DNA of 64,000 nucleotides from Streptomyces seoulensis (GCA_013364255.1 CP054936.1:5114853-5178852); one strand, 5' to 3'. Positions 1 through 8,162 are shown, counted from the stretch's first letter. Notes: generated from the letters alone by a model not told the origin. Translations and numbers: made by a program.

Positions 1-144
1 GGGCATCCAGTCCCTGGGCTCGACGCGCTCGTCGGCGGCCACCGCGGCGTCGAAGGCACGCTGCCGGGCGTCGCCGTCCGGGTCGGCGTGCGGTGCGCCG
101 TACGCCGGGGCGCCGGCTGTCCGGTGCGCGGCTGCTGTCGCCAT
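1..144 (-). CDS. paaA: 1,2-phenylacetyl-CoA epoxidase subunit A, N-terminal fragment
   Basis: Only the first 48 codons are in the window; the gene runs off the left edge. The start is an ATG with an AAGGGGGA ribosome site just upstream. The visible end, FDAAVAADERVEPRDWMP, is the conserved opening of PaaA after a variable Ala/Pro/Gly-rich leader. PaaA is the di-iron catalytic subunit of the PaaABCE epoxygenase that converts phenylacetyl-CoA to its ring 1,2-epoxide in the cytoplasm; the remaining subunits should lie further left. The presence of paaN and a paaH-type gene 3-5 kb away supports the call. A palindromic operator lies 82 bp upstream of the start (226-247). Confidence 0.8.
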   Translation of the reverse strand, partial: MATAAAHRTAGAPAYGAPHADPDGDARQRAFDAAVAADERVEPRDWMP

Positions 145-642
145 GCGGTCCCCCTTGACCTCTGCTTGGCTGCTTGGCCTGTGTCTTGTCCTGCGTGTTC
201 TGCGTATGTCCTGCGTGTCCTGCGGCCCGACCGATCGTTCGGTTCGGCGGATTCCATGGTGCGGCTCGTCGCCGTAGGGTGTCAACCGCTGTGGAAAACC
301 GTGGGCGCGTCCTGTGGACACAGCGCGGAACGTCTGCTGAGGCCGCCGCGTGCGGCCGCCGCCGGGCAGGACGGGCGGCCGGCGCCGTCCGCCCGGCACC
401 CTGCTCCGGCGGCGTACGGGTGAACGGACACAGAGCGGTACGAATCGCGGTCGCCGCTGGACGGGCCCGTCGAGCGGGGCTGTGCCGGGCGGCCCGGCGT
501 GAGTACCGTTCCGTGCGGCGCCCCGGAACGGCGCCCCCGGACGGTGCGGGCGGCGCACCGGATCGGGGCACGCCGCCGCATCCCGCGGGCGGTCGGGCGG
601 ACGCGGGGCGGGAAGTCGGACCTGGATCGGGGAGCGGGCGGA
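145..642. other. Divergent intergenic region paaA / DUF5819 gene
   Basis: This 498-bp spacer separates the leftward paaA from the rightward DUF5819 gene. It holds the TetR-type operator at 226-247 and two words resembling DnaA boxes, TGTGGAAAA at 290-298 and TGTGGACAC at 313-321. An in-frame GTG at 499 would extend the rightward gene, but the added stretch is Arg-rich and has no recognisable domain, so I treat it as non-coding. I see no RNA gene. Confidence 0.5.
226..247. promoter_or_regulatory. Palindromic TetR/PaaR-type operator upstream of paaA
   Basis: The core on the paaA strand is ACCGAACGATCGGT, with perfect ACCGA/TCGGT arms around a 4-bp centre. Read on that strand, 19 consecutive bases are identical to the operator between paaN and paaH (5367-5388). 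The arrangement agrees with the Corynebacterium PaaR motif as I remember it (ACCG, NN, CG, NN, CGGT). It is probably the binding site of the TetR protein at 6986-7576; that pairing is inference. Confidence 0.75.
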
Positions 643-1623
643 ATGGACGCGCAGGAGAGGGGCTCGAACGGCTCGGGCGGGCGGTACGGGCCCGACCGGG
701 GCGACGAGCCCCGTGGGGCCCATGGGGTCACCGAGGCCGACGCGGCCGTGGGGCGGGACACGCGACCCGCCGGGGCCGCCGCCGTACCGGGCCCCCGCGC
801 GGAGGCCGTACCCGACCCCGGCGCGGAGGCCGTACCCGACCCCGGCGCGGAGGCCGTGTCCGGCGTCGAGCCTCCTGCCCGCGCCGTGCCCGGGGCCGCC
901 GGTTCCGGCGCGGAGGGCGCTCGCGGCGCGGAGACCGGGGACGAGCCCGGCGCGGGGGTAGGGGACGAGACCGTTCGCGGCGGTGTCGCCGCGCTCTCCC
1001 TGCCCTACCGGGTCGGCGCCGCGCTGGCGTTCGCCGTCGTCGCGGTGGTCGCCTGTGTGCACCTGGCCATGGTGTTCCTGTACGTCACGCCGTCGAACAC
1101 GGTGACGAGGCAGTACGGCAAGAAGGTCGACGGGTGGATCTACCCGGAGTTCGAGCAGAATTGGAAGCTGTTCGCGCCCAACCCGCTCCAGCAGAACATG
1201 GGCGTCCAGGTGCGCGCCGAGACCCGCGGCGCGGACGGCGGCTACCGCACCACCGGCTGGTACGACCTGTCCGCCGAGGACGGCCGGGCCATCGACGCCA
1301 ACCCGGTGCCCAGCCACACGCAGCAGAACGAGCTGCGCCGCGCCTTCGACTTCTACGCCTCCACGCACGACGGCGACAACCGCTCCACGGGGCTGCGCGG
1401 CACCCTGGCCGAGCAGTACCTGCGCCGCATCGTCGTCCTGCGCCTCGGCCGTGACCGGGCGGCCGGGCCGGACGGCACACTCCAGCGCGTCCAGGTCCGC
1501 CTCCGCACCACCAACGTGCCCGCCCCCCGATGGAGCACGGAGAAAGTGTCGACCTCGCCCACGTACCGCATGCTGCCCTGGTGGACCGTCCCGGCCGACG
1601 AGGCCCGGGGAGGTGTGCGGTGA
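643..1623 (+). CDS. DUF5819 family membrane protein
   Basis: The 326-residue protein has a long disordered Gly/Ala/Pro-rich N-terminus, one membrane helix at about residues 122-146, and a soluble C-terminal domain carrying the family-like segment QNWKLFAPNPLQQNMG. Residues 53-68 come from two exact copies of a 24-bp unit (799-846) plus a partial third. I chose ATG 643 over GTG 499 because the extra 48 residues are Arg-rich and featureless. The stop overlaps the GTG of the next gene by 4 bases, so translation is probably coupled to the HTTM protein, a pairing known for this family. The function is unknown; a membrane partner role for the HTTM protein is inference. Confidence 0.7.
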   Translation: MDAQERGSNGSGGRYGPDRGDEPRGAHGVTEADAAVGRDTRPAGAAAVPGPRAEAVPDPGAEAVPDPGAEAVSGVEPPARAVPGAAGSGAEGARGAETGDEPGAGVGDETVRGGVAALSLPYRVGAALAFAVVAVVACVHLAMVFLYVTPSNTVTRQYGKKVDGWIYPEFEQNWKLFAPNPLQQNMGVQVRAETRGADGGYRTTGWYDLSAEDGRAIDANPVPSHTQQNELRRAFDFYASTHDGDNRSTGLRGTLAEQYLRRIVVLRLGRDRAAGPDGTLQRVQVRLRTTNVPAPRWSTEKVSTSPTYRMLPWWTVPADEARGGVR

Positions 1624-2831
1624 ACGGCGTCGCGCTCTCCGTCTCACGGGGCGTCGCCCGGGTCACCGACACGGCCCTCGCCCCCTACCAGTCGGCCGTC
1701 ATACGCATCGGCTTCTCGGCGACCTGGCTGCTGTTCCTGCTGCGCGAGCTGCCGCACTGCCAGGAGCTGTACGGGCCCGACGGCCCGTGGAGCTGGAACC
1801 TCGCCCACCAGCTGGTCGCCGACAACAACGCCTTCACCGCATTGCTGTGGTTCCGCGGCCAGTTCTGGTTCGAGACGGTCTACGCCCTGGCCGCGGTCTC
1901 CAGCCTGCTGCTGTTGCTGGGCTGGCGCACCCGCACGATGTCCGTGCTCTTCCTGGTCGGCGTGCTCTCGCTGCAGAACCGCAGCGTCTTCGTGGGCGAC
2001 GGCGGCGACAACGTCCTCCACCTCATGTCGATCTACCTGGTGTTCACCCGCTGTGGCCGGGTGTGGTCGCTGGACGCGCGCCGGGCCGTGCGCGAGCGGG
2101 CGGCGCGCGCGCGTGGCGAGCGGCTGCCCGACCGGGCCGGTCCCGCCCTGTGGAGCGTGCTCGGCGTGGCGCTGGCCGGGATCACGGCGACGGGGCGGTC
2201 GGACGGCGAATGGTTCGTGCCCATGCTGCTGTGGGCGGTGTGGCTCGGTCTTGGCCTGTACTGGCTGGCCGGACGGCATGTCGAGACCGCCGCGCCGCGG
2301 GTGCTGCTCGACGCCGTCGCCAACATCCTGCACAACGGGGCCCTGCTGGTGATCGCGGCCGAGGCGTGCCTGATCTACGCGACGGCCGGCTGGTACAAGA
2401 TCCAGGGGTCGCGCTGGCAGGACGGCACCGCCGTGTACTACCCGCTCCACCTGGACTACTTCTCGCCCTGGCCGGCGCTGGGCGACCTGCTGTCCGCCAG
2501 CGGCGTGATGGTGATGCTCGTGACGTACGGGACGGTGATCGTGCAGGTCGCCTTCCCGTTCACCCTGTTCAACCGGCGGGTCAAGAACGCCCTGCTGGTG
2601 GCGATGATGACCGAGCACGCGGTGATCGCGGTCGTGCTGGGCCTGCCGTTCTTCTCGCTGGCGATGATCGCGACGGACGCGGTCTTCCTGCCGACCTCGT
2701 TCCTGCTGCGGCTGGGCGGTCTCGCGGCACGCGCGGGTGACCGGCTGCCCTGGCCGCAGGGCCGCCCGGAGCCGGCCGGACCGCGCGGCCCCGAGGAGGA
2801 CGGGCCGGCCCGCGTAGGCTTCCCGGCATGA
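1620..2831 (+). CDS. HTTM-domain membrane protein (vitamin K carboxylase-like fold)
   Basis: The 403-residue polytopic membrane protein has about eight hydrophobic segments and the horizontally transferred transmembrane (HTTM) domain related to the N-terminal part of gamma-glutamyl carboxylase. Visible markers are an early helix with RIGFSATWLLFLL, GWRTRTMSVLFLVG, and NRSVFVGDGGDN followed by HLMSIYLVF. The GTG start at 1620 overlaps the upstream stop and is preceded by GGGGAGG. Its own stop overlaps the next ATG. Bacterial HTTM proteins have no settled reaction; a redox or carboxylase-like activity is only suggested by fold. Membership of one operon with DUF5819 and a TrmH-type methyltransferase is clear from the overlaps. 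Confidence 0.75.
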   Translation: MNGVALSVSRGVARVTDTALAPYQSAVIRIGFSATWLLFLLRELPHCQELYGPDGPWSWNLAHQLVADNNAFTALLWFRGQFWFETVYALAAVSSLLLLLGWRTRTMSVLFLVGVLSLQNRSVFVGDGGDNVLHLMSIYLVFTRCGRVWSLDARRAVRERAARARGERLPDRAGPALWSVLGVALAGITATGRSDGEWFVPMLLWAVWLGLGLYWLAGRHVETAAPRVLLDAVANILHNGALLVIAAEACLIYATAGWYKIQGSRWQDGTAVYYPLHLDYFSPWPALGDLLSASGVMVMLVTYGTVIVQVAFPFTLFNRRVKNALLVAMMTEHAVIAVVLGLPFFSLAMIATDAVFLPTSFLLRLGGLAARAGDRLPWPQGRPEPAGPRGPEEDGPARVGFPA

Positions 2832-3577
2832 CCGACCCCGTACGCGACTGGCACCGGCTCGCCGACACCGCCGTGCTGCTCGACGGCTTCCACGCCCTCA
2901 AGCACGCGCTGCGCTTCGGCGCCGAGGTGCCCGTCGCGGTCGCCGTCGACCGACGGGCGGCGCTCGCCCTTGCCGACGAGCTGGCCCCGGACGTACGGGA
3001 CACCCTGGACACGCTGCTGACCGAGGTGGAGCGGGACGCGTACGCCGCGCTGGTGCCGCGCCCGCATCCCACCGCCGTGGCCGCGCTCGCCGTACGGCCC
3101 TCCCGCGCAGCGGGCCTCGCGGCGCTGGCGCGCACGCCCCGCAGCGCACCGGTCGTCGTTCTGGACCAGCCCCGCAACCTCGGCAACGCGGGCGCGGTGA
3201 TCCGGCTGGCCGCCGGTTTCGGGGTGACCGGGGTGGTCACCACGGGCACCCTCGATCCCTGGCATCCGACGGTGGTGCGCGGCGGGGCGGGGCTGCACTT
3301 CGCGACCACCGTGGAGCGGCTGACCGTGGCCGAGCTGCCGGAGGGGCCGCTGTTCGCGCTCGATCCGGAGGGCGAGGACATCCGCGGGCTGAAGCTGCCC
3401 GACGACGCCGTGCTCGCCTTCGGCTCCGAGCGCAGCGGGCTCTCCGCCGAGCTGCGGGAGCGGACCGACCACCTGGTGGCCCTGCCGATGCGCCCCCAGG
3501 TCTCCAGTTACAACCTCGCCACCAGTGTGGCCATGACGCTGTACCACTGGAGTGCCACCGGGGGCGCGCCCGCGTGA
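2828..3577 (+). CDS. TrmH (SpoU) family RNA methyltransferase
   Basis: The 249-residue cytoplasmic protein has the SPOUT knotted methyltransferase motifs in its C-terminal half: RNLGNAGAVIRLAAGFG (motif 1), LAFGSERSGLS (motif 2) and QVSSYNLATSVAMTLYHW (motif 3). This family transfers a methyl group from S-adenosylmethionine to a ribose 2'-O of tRNA or rRNA; the target here cannot be read from sequence. The ATG overlaps the HTTM stop by 4 bases, giving a three-gene translationally coupled operon. It converges with paaN, with only 9 bp between the stops. Confidence 0.88.
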   Translation: MTDPVRDWHRLADTAVLLDGFHALKHALRFGAEVPVAVAVDRRAALALADELAPDVRDTLDTLLTEVERDAYAALVPRPHPTAVAALAVRPSRAAGLAALARTPRSAPVVVLDQPRNLGNAGAVIRLAAGFGVTGVVTTGTLDPWHPTVVRGGAGLHFATTVERLTVAELPEGPLFALDPEGEDIRGLKLPDDAVLAFGSERSGLSAELRERTDHLVALPMRPQVSSYNLATSVAMTLYHWSATGGAPA

Positions 3578-3586
3578 GGGGCGGCC

Positions 3587-5281
3587 TCACGCCTCCCGGC
3601 GGACCTCCACCGTCCGGAAGCGGTCGGCCACGAACGCCGCGTCGCACAGGGCCGCGTTGGCCGCGGGGTTGCCGCCCGAGCCGTGGAAGTCGGAGAAGGC
3701 GGCCGTCTGGTTGACGTACACCCCGCCGGTGAGGTTCAGGGACAGCTGGGCGGCCTCCTCCAGGCAGACCTCCTCCACGGCCCGCTCGACCTCCTCGTCC
3801 ATCGTGTAGGCGCCCACGGTCATCGCGCCCTTCTCGCGGACGGTGCGGCGCAGCAGCTCCACCGCGTCGGCGGCCGAGTCGACCGCGACGGCGAAGGAGA
3901 CCGGGCCGAAGCACTCGCTCATGTAGGCGGCCTCGGCGTCCGGCTTGGCGCCGTCCAGCTTCACGATCACCGGGGTGCGGACGACCGCGTCGGGGAAGTC
4001 CGGGTGGGTGATCTCGCGGGAGGCGAGGGCGACCTCGCCGAGGGCCGAGGCGGCCTCCAGACGGGCCTTGACGTCCGGGTTGACGATCGCGCCGAGCAGG
4101 GCGTTGGCGCGCGCGTCGTCGCCGAGCAGCCCGTCGACCGCCTGGGCGAGGTCGGCGGTCACCTCGTCGAAGGACTTGTGGCCCTGGTCGGTGCGGATGC
4201 CGTCGCGGGGGATCAGCAGGTTCTGCGGGGTGGTGCACATCTGGCCGCTGTACAGGGACAGCGAGAAGGCCAGGTTGGCGAGCATGCCCTTGTAGTCGCC
4301 GGCCGACTCGACGACGACCGTGTTGACGCCGGCCTTCTCGGTGTAGACCCGCGCCTGGCGGGCGTTGGCCTCCAGCCAGTCGCCGAAGGCCGTGGAACCG
4401 GTGTAGTCGATGATCCGGATCTCGGGACGGGTGGCCAGGGTCTTGGCGATGCCCTCGCCCGGCCTCTCGGCGGCCAGCGCGACCAGGTTCGGGTCGTGGC
4501 CGGCCTCGGCGAGCACCTCGCGGGCCACCCGCACGGTGAGCGCGAGCGGCAGCACCGCGCGCGGGTGCGGCTTGACCAGGACCGCGTTGCCGGTGGCCAG
4601 AGAGGCGAACAGGCCCGGGTAGCCGTTCCAGGTCGGGAAGGTGTTGCAGCCGATCATCAGCGCGATGCCCCTGGGGACCGCGGTGAAGCGCTTGGTGAGG
4701 GTGAGCGGGTCCCGCTTGCCCTGGGGCTTGGACCACTCGGCCGTCCCGGGGGTGCGCACCTGCTCCGCGTACGCGTACGCCACCGCCTCCAGGCCGCGGT
4801 CCTGGGCGTGCGGGCCGCCCGCCTGGAACGCCATCATGAAGGCCTGGCCGGAGGTGTGCATGACCGCGTGCGCGAACTCGTGCGTCCGGTCGCTGATCCG
4901 CTTGAGGATCTCCAGGCAGACCGCGGCGCGCGCCTCGGGGCCCGCGTCCCGCCACGCCCGCTGTCCGGCCTTCATGGCGGGCAGCAGCACGTCCAGGTCC
5001 GCGTGCGGGTAGGTCACGCCCAGTTCGACGCCGTAGGGCGAGACCTCGCCGCCGACCCAGTCGTCCGTGCCGGGCTGGCCGAGGTCGAACCGGGAGCCCA
5101 GCAGGGCGTCGAAGGCCGCCTTGCCGGCGGCCGCGTCCAGGCTGCCGTGCTCCCCGTAGGCCTTGGGGTGCTCGGGGTGGGGGGACCAGTACGCGCGCGT
5201 GCGGATGGCTTCCAGCGCCTGGTCGAGCGTGGGCCGGTGCCGGGCGATGAGGGCGTGCGCGGTCGGTTCGGCGGTGGCCAT
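3587..5281 (-). CDS. paaN: Phenylacetate degradation aldehyde dehydrogenase PaaN
   Basis: The 564-residue protein is an aldehyde dehydrogenase of the PaaN subfamily, acting on the semialdehyde made after ring opening in phenylacetate catabolism. The nucleophile is Cys349 in SGQMCTTPQN, and the Glu of TEKAGVN (residue 315) occupies the general-base region. GNAVLVKPHP is the NAD-binding stretch. The protein lacks the C-terminal MaoC hydratase domain of E. coli PaaZ, so ring hydrolysis must be done elsewhere. The start is an ATG with AAGGAG 10 bases upstream. It is divergent from paaH, and the shared promoter region contains the palindromic operator at 5367-5388. Confidence 0.9.
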   Translation of the reverse strand: MATAEPTAHALIARHRPTLDQALEAIRTRAYWSPHPEHPKAYGEHGSLDAAAGKAAFDALLGSRFDLGQPGTDDWVGGEVSPYGVELGVTYPHADLDVLLPAMKAGQRAWRDAGPEARAAVCLEILKRISDRTHEFAHAVMHTSGQAFMMAFQAGGPHAQDRGLEAVAYAYAEQVRTPGTAEWSKPQGKRDPLTLTKRFTAVPRGIALMIGCNTFPTWNGYPGLFASLATGNAVLVKPHPRAVLPLALTVRVAREVLAEAGHDPNLVALAAERPGEGIAKTLATRPEIRIIDYTGSTAFGDWLEANARQARVYTEKAGVNTVVVESAGDYKGMLANLAFSLSLYSGQMCTTPQNLLIPRDGIRTDQGHKSFDEVTADLAQAVDGLLGDDARANALLGAIVNPDVKARLEAASALGEVALASREITHPDFPDAVVRTPVIVKLDGAKPDAEAAYMSECFGPVSFAVAVDSAADAVELLRRTVREKGAMTVGAYTMDEEVERAVEEVCLEEAAQLSLNLTGGVYVNQTAAFSDFHGSGGNPAANAALCDAAFVADRFRTVEVRREA

Positions 5282-5366
5282 GCGGGACCAACTCCTTGTC
5301 TCGAGAGCTCCTCGTCGAGCTCATGACCTGGCGGAAACATGGGCGGCGACAGCCGGTCAGGGTTAG

Positions 5367-5388
5367 AGTAACCGAACGATCGGTCGGG
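5367..5388. promoter_or_regulatory. Palindromic TetR/PaaR-type operator between paaN and paaH
   Basis: The core ACCGAACGATCGGT at 5371-5384 is a perfect inverted repeat with a 4-bp centre. It lies 86 bp upstream of paaN and 87 bp upstream of paaH, well placed to control both divergent genes. The 19 bases 5370-5388 are identical to the operator upstream of paaA. Confidence 0.8.
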
Positions 5389-5392
5389 ACAA

Positions 5393-5451
5393 GGGGGTCG
5401 GCCGCATCTGTGGAAAAGTCGGGCCAGGGGGTCCGCCGCGTCTGTGGAAAA
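5393..5451. repeat. Two 25-bp direct repeats, 34-bp period, in the paaH leader
   Basis: The segments 5393-5417 and 5427-5451 match at 23 of 25 positions and both end in CTGTGGAAAA. They lie between the operator and the paaH start, so they are probably in or near the untranslated leader. The word TGTGGAAAA also occurs at 290-298 upstream of paaA. It resembles a DnaA box but may be a regulator site or a recent duplication. Confidence 0.6.
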
Positions 5452-5474
5452 CCCCGTGCGGGAGGATCGCGCAC

Positions 5475-6989
5475 ATGACAGCACTCGACCTCAGCAGCCC
5501 GGTGGCCGTCGTCGGCACCGGCACCATGGGCCAGGGCATAGCCCAGGTCGCGCTGGTCGCGGGCCATCCCGTACGCCTGTACGACGCCGTGCCCGGGCGG
5601 GCCGGACAGGCGGCCGCCGCGATCGGCGCCCGGCTCGACCGGCTCGTCGAGAAGGACCGCCTCACCGCCGCCGACCGGGACGCGGCCCGCGCCCGGCTCA
5701 GGCCCGCCGACGACCTCGCCGAACTGGCCGACTGCGCCCTGGTCGTCGAGGCCGTGCTGGAACGGCTGGACGTCAAACAGGATCTGTTCAAGGCGGTGGA
5801 GGGCGTCGTCGCCGACGACTGCCTGCTCGCCACCAACACCTCCTCCCTGTCGGTGACCGCCATCGGCGGCGCGCTGCGCAACCCCGGCCGCCTGGTGGGC
5901 CTGCACTTCTTCAACCCGGCTCCGCTGCTGCCGCTGGTGGAGGTCGTCTCCGGGTTCGCCACCGACGTCACCTCGGCCACGCGCGCGTACGAGACGGCCC
6001 GCGCCTGGGGCAAGACGCCGGTCGCCTGCGCCGACACCCCCGGCTTCATCGTCAACCGCATCGCCCGCCCCTTCTACGCCGAGGCGTTCGCCGTCCTGGA
6101 GTCCCAGGCCGCCGACCCGGCCACCATCGACGCGGTCCTGCGCGAGTCCGGCGGGTTCCGGATGGGCGCCTTCGAGCTGACCGACCTGATCGGGCAGGAC
6201 GTCAACGAGTCCGTCACGCACTCCGTGTGGCAGTCCTTCTTCCAGGACGTGCGCTTCACGCCCTCGCTCGCCCAGCGGCGGCTGGTCGAGTCCGGCCGGC
6301 TCGGCCGCAAGAGCGGGCACGGCTGGTACGACTACGGCGACGGCGCCGAGCGCCCCGAGCCGCACACCGCCGAGAAGGAGCGGCCGCCCGCCTACGTCGT
6401 CGTGGAGGGCGACCTCGGCCCGGCGGCCGAGCTGACCGCGCTGATCCGCGAGGCGGGCATCACCGTCCGCGAGGAGGAAGAGGACCACGGCACCCGCCTG
6501 GTGCTGCCCGGTGGCGGCCAGCTGGTCCTCGCCGACGGACAGACCTCCGGCGAGTTCCGCGACGTCGTCTACTTCGACCTGGCCCTCGACTACCGCCGGG
6601 CCACCCGCGTCGCCCTGTCCGCCTCCCAGGACACCGCACCCAGGACGCTGGCGGAGGCCATCGGCCTCTTCCAGGCGCTCGGCAAGGACGTCAGCGTCAT
6701 CGGCGACGTCCCCGGCATGATCGTCGCCCGCACGGTCGCCCGCGTAGTCGACCTGGCGCACGACGCCGTCGCCAAGGGCGCGGCCACCGAGGAGGACGTC
6801 GACACGGCGATGCGCCTGGGCGTCAACTACCCCCTCGGCCCGTTCGAATGGAGCCGCAGGCTCGGCCGGTCCTGGGCCTACGACCTGCTGGACGACCTGC
6901 ACCTGCGCGACCCCTCGGGGCGCTACGCGCCGTCCCTGGCGCTGTACCGGCACGCGTACGCCGGCGAGAAGCGGGAGGGCGCCTCATGA
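5475..6989 (+). CDS. paaH: 3-hydroxyacyl-CoA dehydrogenase, phenylacetate pathway type
   Basis: The 504-residue cytoplasmic NAD-dependent enzyme starts with a Rossmann motif, VGTGTMGQGIAQVALVAG. It has two C-terminal 3HCDH domains, marked by DTPGFIVNRIARPFYAEAF (first) and DVPGMIVARTVARVVDLA with NYPLGPFEWSRRLG (second). In the paa pathway this enzyme oxidises 3-hydroxyadipyl-CoA to 3-oxoadipyl-CoA. The length and two-domain layout fit PaaH rather than a short fatty-acid enzyme. Position opposite paaN with a shared operator supports the assignment. Its stop overlaps the TetR gene ATG by 4 bases. Confidence 0.85.
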   Translation: MTALDLSSPVAVVGTGTMGQGIAQVALVAGHPVRLYDAVPGRAGQAAAAIGARLDRLVEKDRLTAADRDAARARLRPADDLAELADCALVVEAVLERLDVKQDLFKAVEGVVADDCLLATNTSSLSVTAIGGALRNPGRLVGLHFFNPAPLLPLVEVVSGFATDVTSATRAYETARAWGKTPVACADTPGFIVNRIARPFYAEAFAVLESQAADPATIDAVLRESGGFRMGAFELTDLIGQDVNESVTHSVWQSFFQDVRFTPSLAQRRLVESGRLGRKSGHGWYDYGDGAERPEPHTAEKERPPAYVVVEGDLGPAAELTALIREAGITVREEEEDHGTRLVLPGGGQLVLADGQTSGEFRDVVYFDLALDYRRATRVALSASQDTAPRTLAEAIGLFQALGKDVSVIGDVPGMIVARTVARVVDLAHDAVAKGAATEEDVDTAMRLGVNYPLGPFEWSRRLGRSWAYDLLDDLHLRDPSGRYAPSLALYRHAYAGEKREGAS

Positions 6990-7576
6990 CCACCGCCAGA
7001 CGCGACACGTACACCCCGGAGACGCTGCTCTCGGTGGCCGTGCGGGTCTTCAACGAGCGCGGCTACGACGGCACCTCCATGGAGCACCTGTCCAAGGCGG
7101 CCGGCATCTCCAAGTCGTCCATCTACCACCATGTGGCCGGCAAGGAGGAGTTGCTGCGCCGGGCGGTCACGCGGGCGCTGGACGGCCTCTTCGGGATCCT
7201 GGAGGAGGAGCACGCGCGCGTGGGCCGCGCCGCCGAGCGCCTGGAATACGTCGTGCGGCGCATGGTCGAGGTGCTGCTGGCCGAACTGCCGTACGTGACG
7301 CTGCTGCTGCGGGTGCGCGGCAACACCGCGACGGAGCGGTGGGCGCTGGAGCGGCGGCGCGAGTTCGACCACAGGGTGGCCGAACTGCTGAAGGCGGCGG
7401 CCGCCGAGGGCGACGTGCGCGGCGACGTGGAGGTGCGGCTCGCCACCCGGCTCGTCTTCGGGATGATCAATTCCATCGTGGAGTGGTACCGGCCGGACGG
7501 ACGCGGCTCCAGCGCGCGGGAAGTGCGCGACGCGGTGGTCCGGCTGGTCTTCGGCGGCCTGCGCAAGGAGGCCTGA
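6986..7576 (+). CDS. TetR family regulator, PaaR-like
   Basis: The 196-residue protein has an N-terminal TetR helix-turn-helix: FNERGYDGTSMEHLSKAAG, then SKSSIYHHVAGKEELL. The C-terminal ligand domain is helical. It is translationally coupled to paaH (ATGA overlap). The local gene order and a palindromic operator of TetR type at three divergent promoters (226, 5367 and 8191) make it the best candidate for a phenylacetyl-CoA-responsive repressor like PaaR of Corynebacterium. The fold is clear; the regulon and ligand are inference. Confidence 0.85.
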   Translation: MTTARRDTYTPETLLSVAVRVFNERGYDGTSMEHLSKAAGISKSSIYHHVAGKEELLRRAVTRALDGLFGILEEEHARVGRAAERLEYVVRRMVEVLLAELPYVTLLLRVRGNTATERWALERRREFDHRVAELLKAAAAEGDVRGDVEVRLATRLVFGMINSIVEWYRPDGRGSSAREVRDAVVRLVFGGLRKEA

Positions 7577-7595
7577 GGCGGCGCGCGGCCCGGGC

Positions 7596-8093
7596 TCACC
7601 CCTGGGGTTCCAGGTCCTCCTCCTCGAACACCAGCAGCGTGCGCGTGCTGAGCACCTCGGGGATCGCCTGGAGCCGGGTGAGCACCACCTCGCGCAGCGC
7701 CCGGTTGTCGGGCATGTGCACGAGCAGCAGCACGTCGAAGTCGCCGCCCACCAGGGCGATGTGCGAGGCGCCGGGCAGCAGGCGCAGCTGCTCGCGCACC
7801 GTGCGCCAGGAGTTCTGCACGATCGTCAGCGTGATGTACGCGGAGGTGCCCTGCCCCGCCCGTTCGTGGTCGACGCGCGCGCCGAAACCCCGGATGACGC
7901 CATCCTCGATGAGGCGGTTGATACGGGCGTAGGCGTTGGCGCGCGAGACGTGGGTCCGCTCGGCGACCGACCGTATCGAGGCACGGCCGTCCGTCTGGAG
8001 CATCCGCAGGATGTCCTGGTCGATGGCGTCCAGCGGGCGCGCCGGCGGCAGGGCGGCGCCGTCCGGCCCGTCGGCCATTTGTTCAGGTGCCAT
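7596..8093 (-). CDS. Lrp/AsnC family transcriptional regulator (BkdR candidate)
   Basis: The 165-residue protein has a winged helix at about residues 20-70 (LDAIDQDILRMLQTDGRAS, then VSRANAYARINRLIEDGVI) and an AsnC ligand domain with the signature ALVGGDFDVLLLVHMPD. I chose ATG 8093 because GGGGGG lies immediately upstream; ATG 8078 lacks a ribosome site and ATG 8114 is possible. It is divergent from bkd operon 1, so it is a natural candidate for the BkdR-type regulator of branched-chain 2-oxoacid dehydrogenase genes, probably sensing an amino acid. The two palindromes upstream of bkd operon 2 (24625-24662) are possible additional targets. Confidence 0.88.
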   Translation of the reverse strand: MAPEQMADGPDGAALPPARPLDAIDQDILRMLQTDGRASIRSVAERTHVSRANAYARINRLIEDGVIRGFGARVDHERAGQGTSAYITLTIVQNSWRTVREQLRLLPGASHIALVGGDFDVLLLVHMPDNRALREVVLTRLQAIPEVLSTRTLLVFEEEDLEPQG

Positions 8094-8136
8094 GTCCCCC
8101 CGCCTCTCCGCCATGGACGTACTGCGCCCATCCCAT

Positions 8137-8162
8137 GCTGTGGAGAACCGTTTGTCCACAGC
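8137..8162. promoter_or_regulatory. Inverted repeat between the lrp-type gene and bkd operon 1
   Basis: GCTGTGGAGAA and TTGTCCACAGC form 11-bp arms with one mismatch around a 4-bp loop. The right arm contains TTGTCCACA, an exact match to the preferred Streptomyces DnaA box. It lies 44 bp upstream of the chosen start of the Lrp-type regulator, so autoregulation by that protein is an alternative reading. Confidence 0.5.

Noticed and set aside
499..642. Upstream GTG extension of the DUF5819 gene
   Set aside because: The added 48 residues are Arg-rich with no family similarity that I can see, and the start at 643 gives a normal protein.
3237..6953. Open frame of more than 1200 codons antisense to paaN and paaH
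   Set aside because: High-GC third-codon bias keeps opposite frames open. The translation is Arg/Gly/Ala-rich without domains, while both true genes have clear catalytic motifs.
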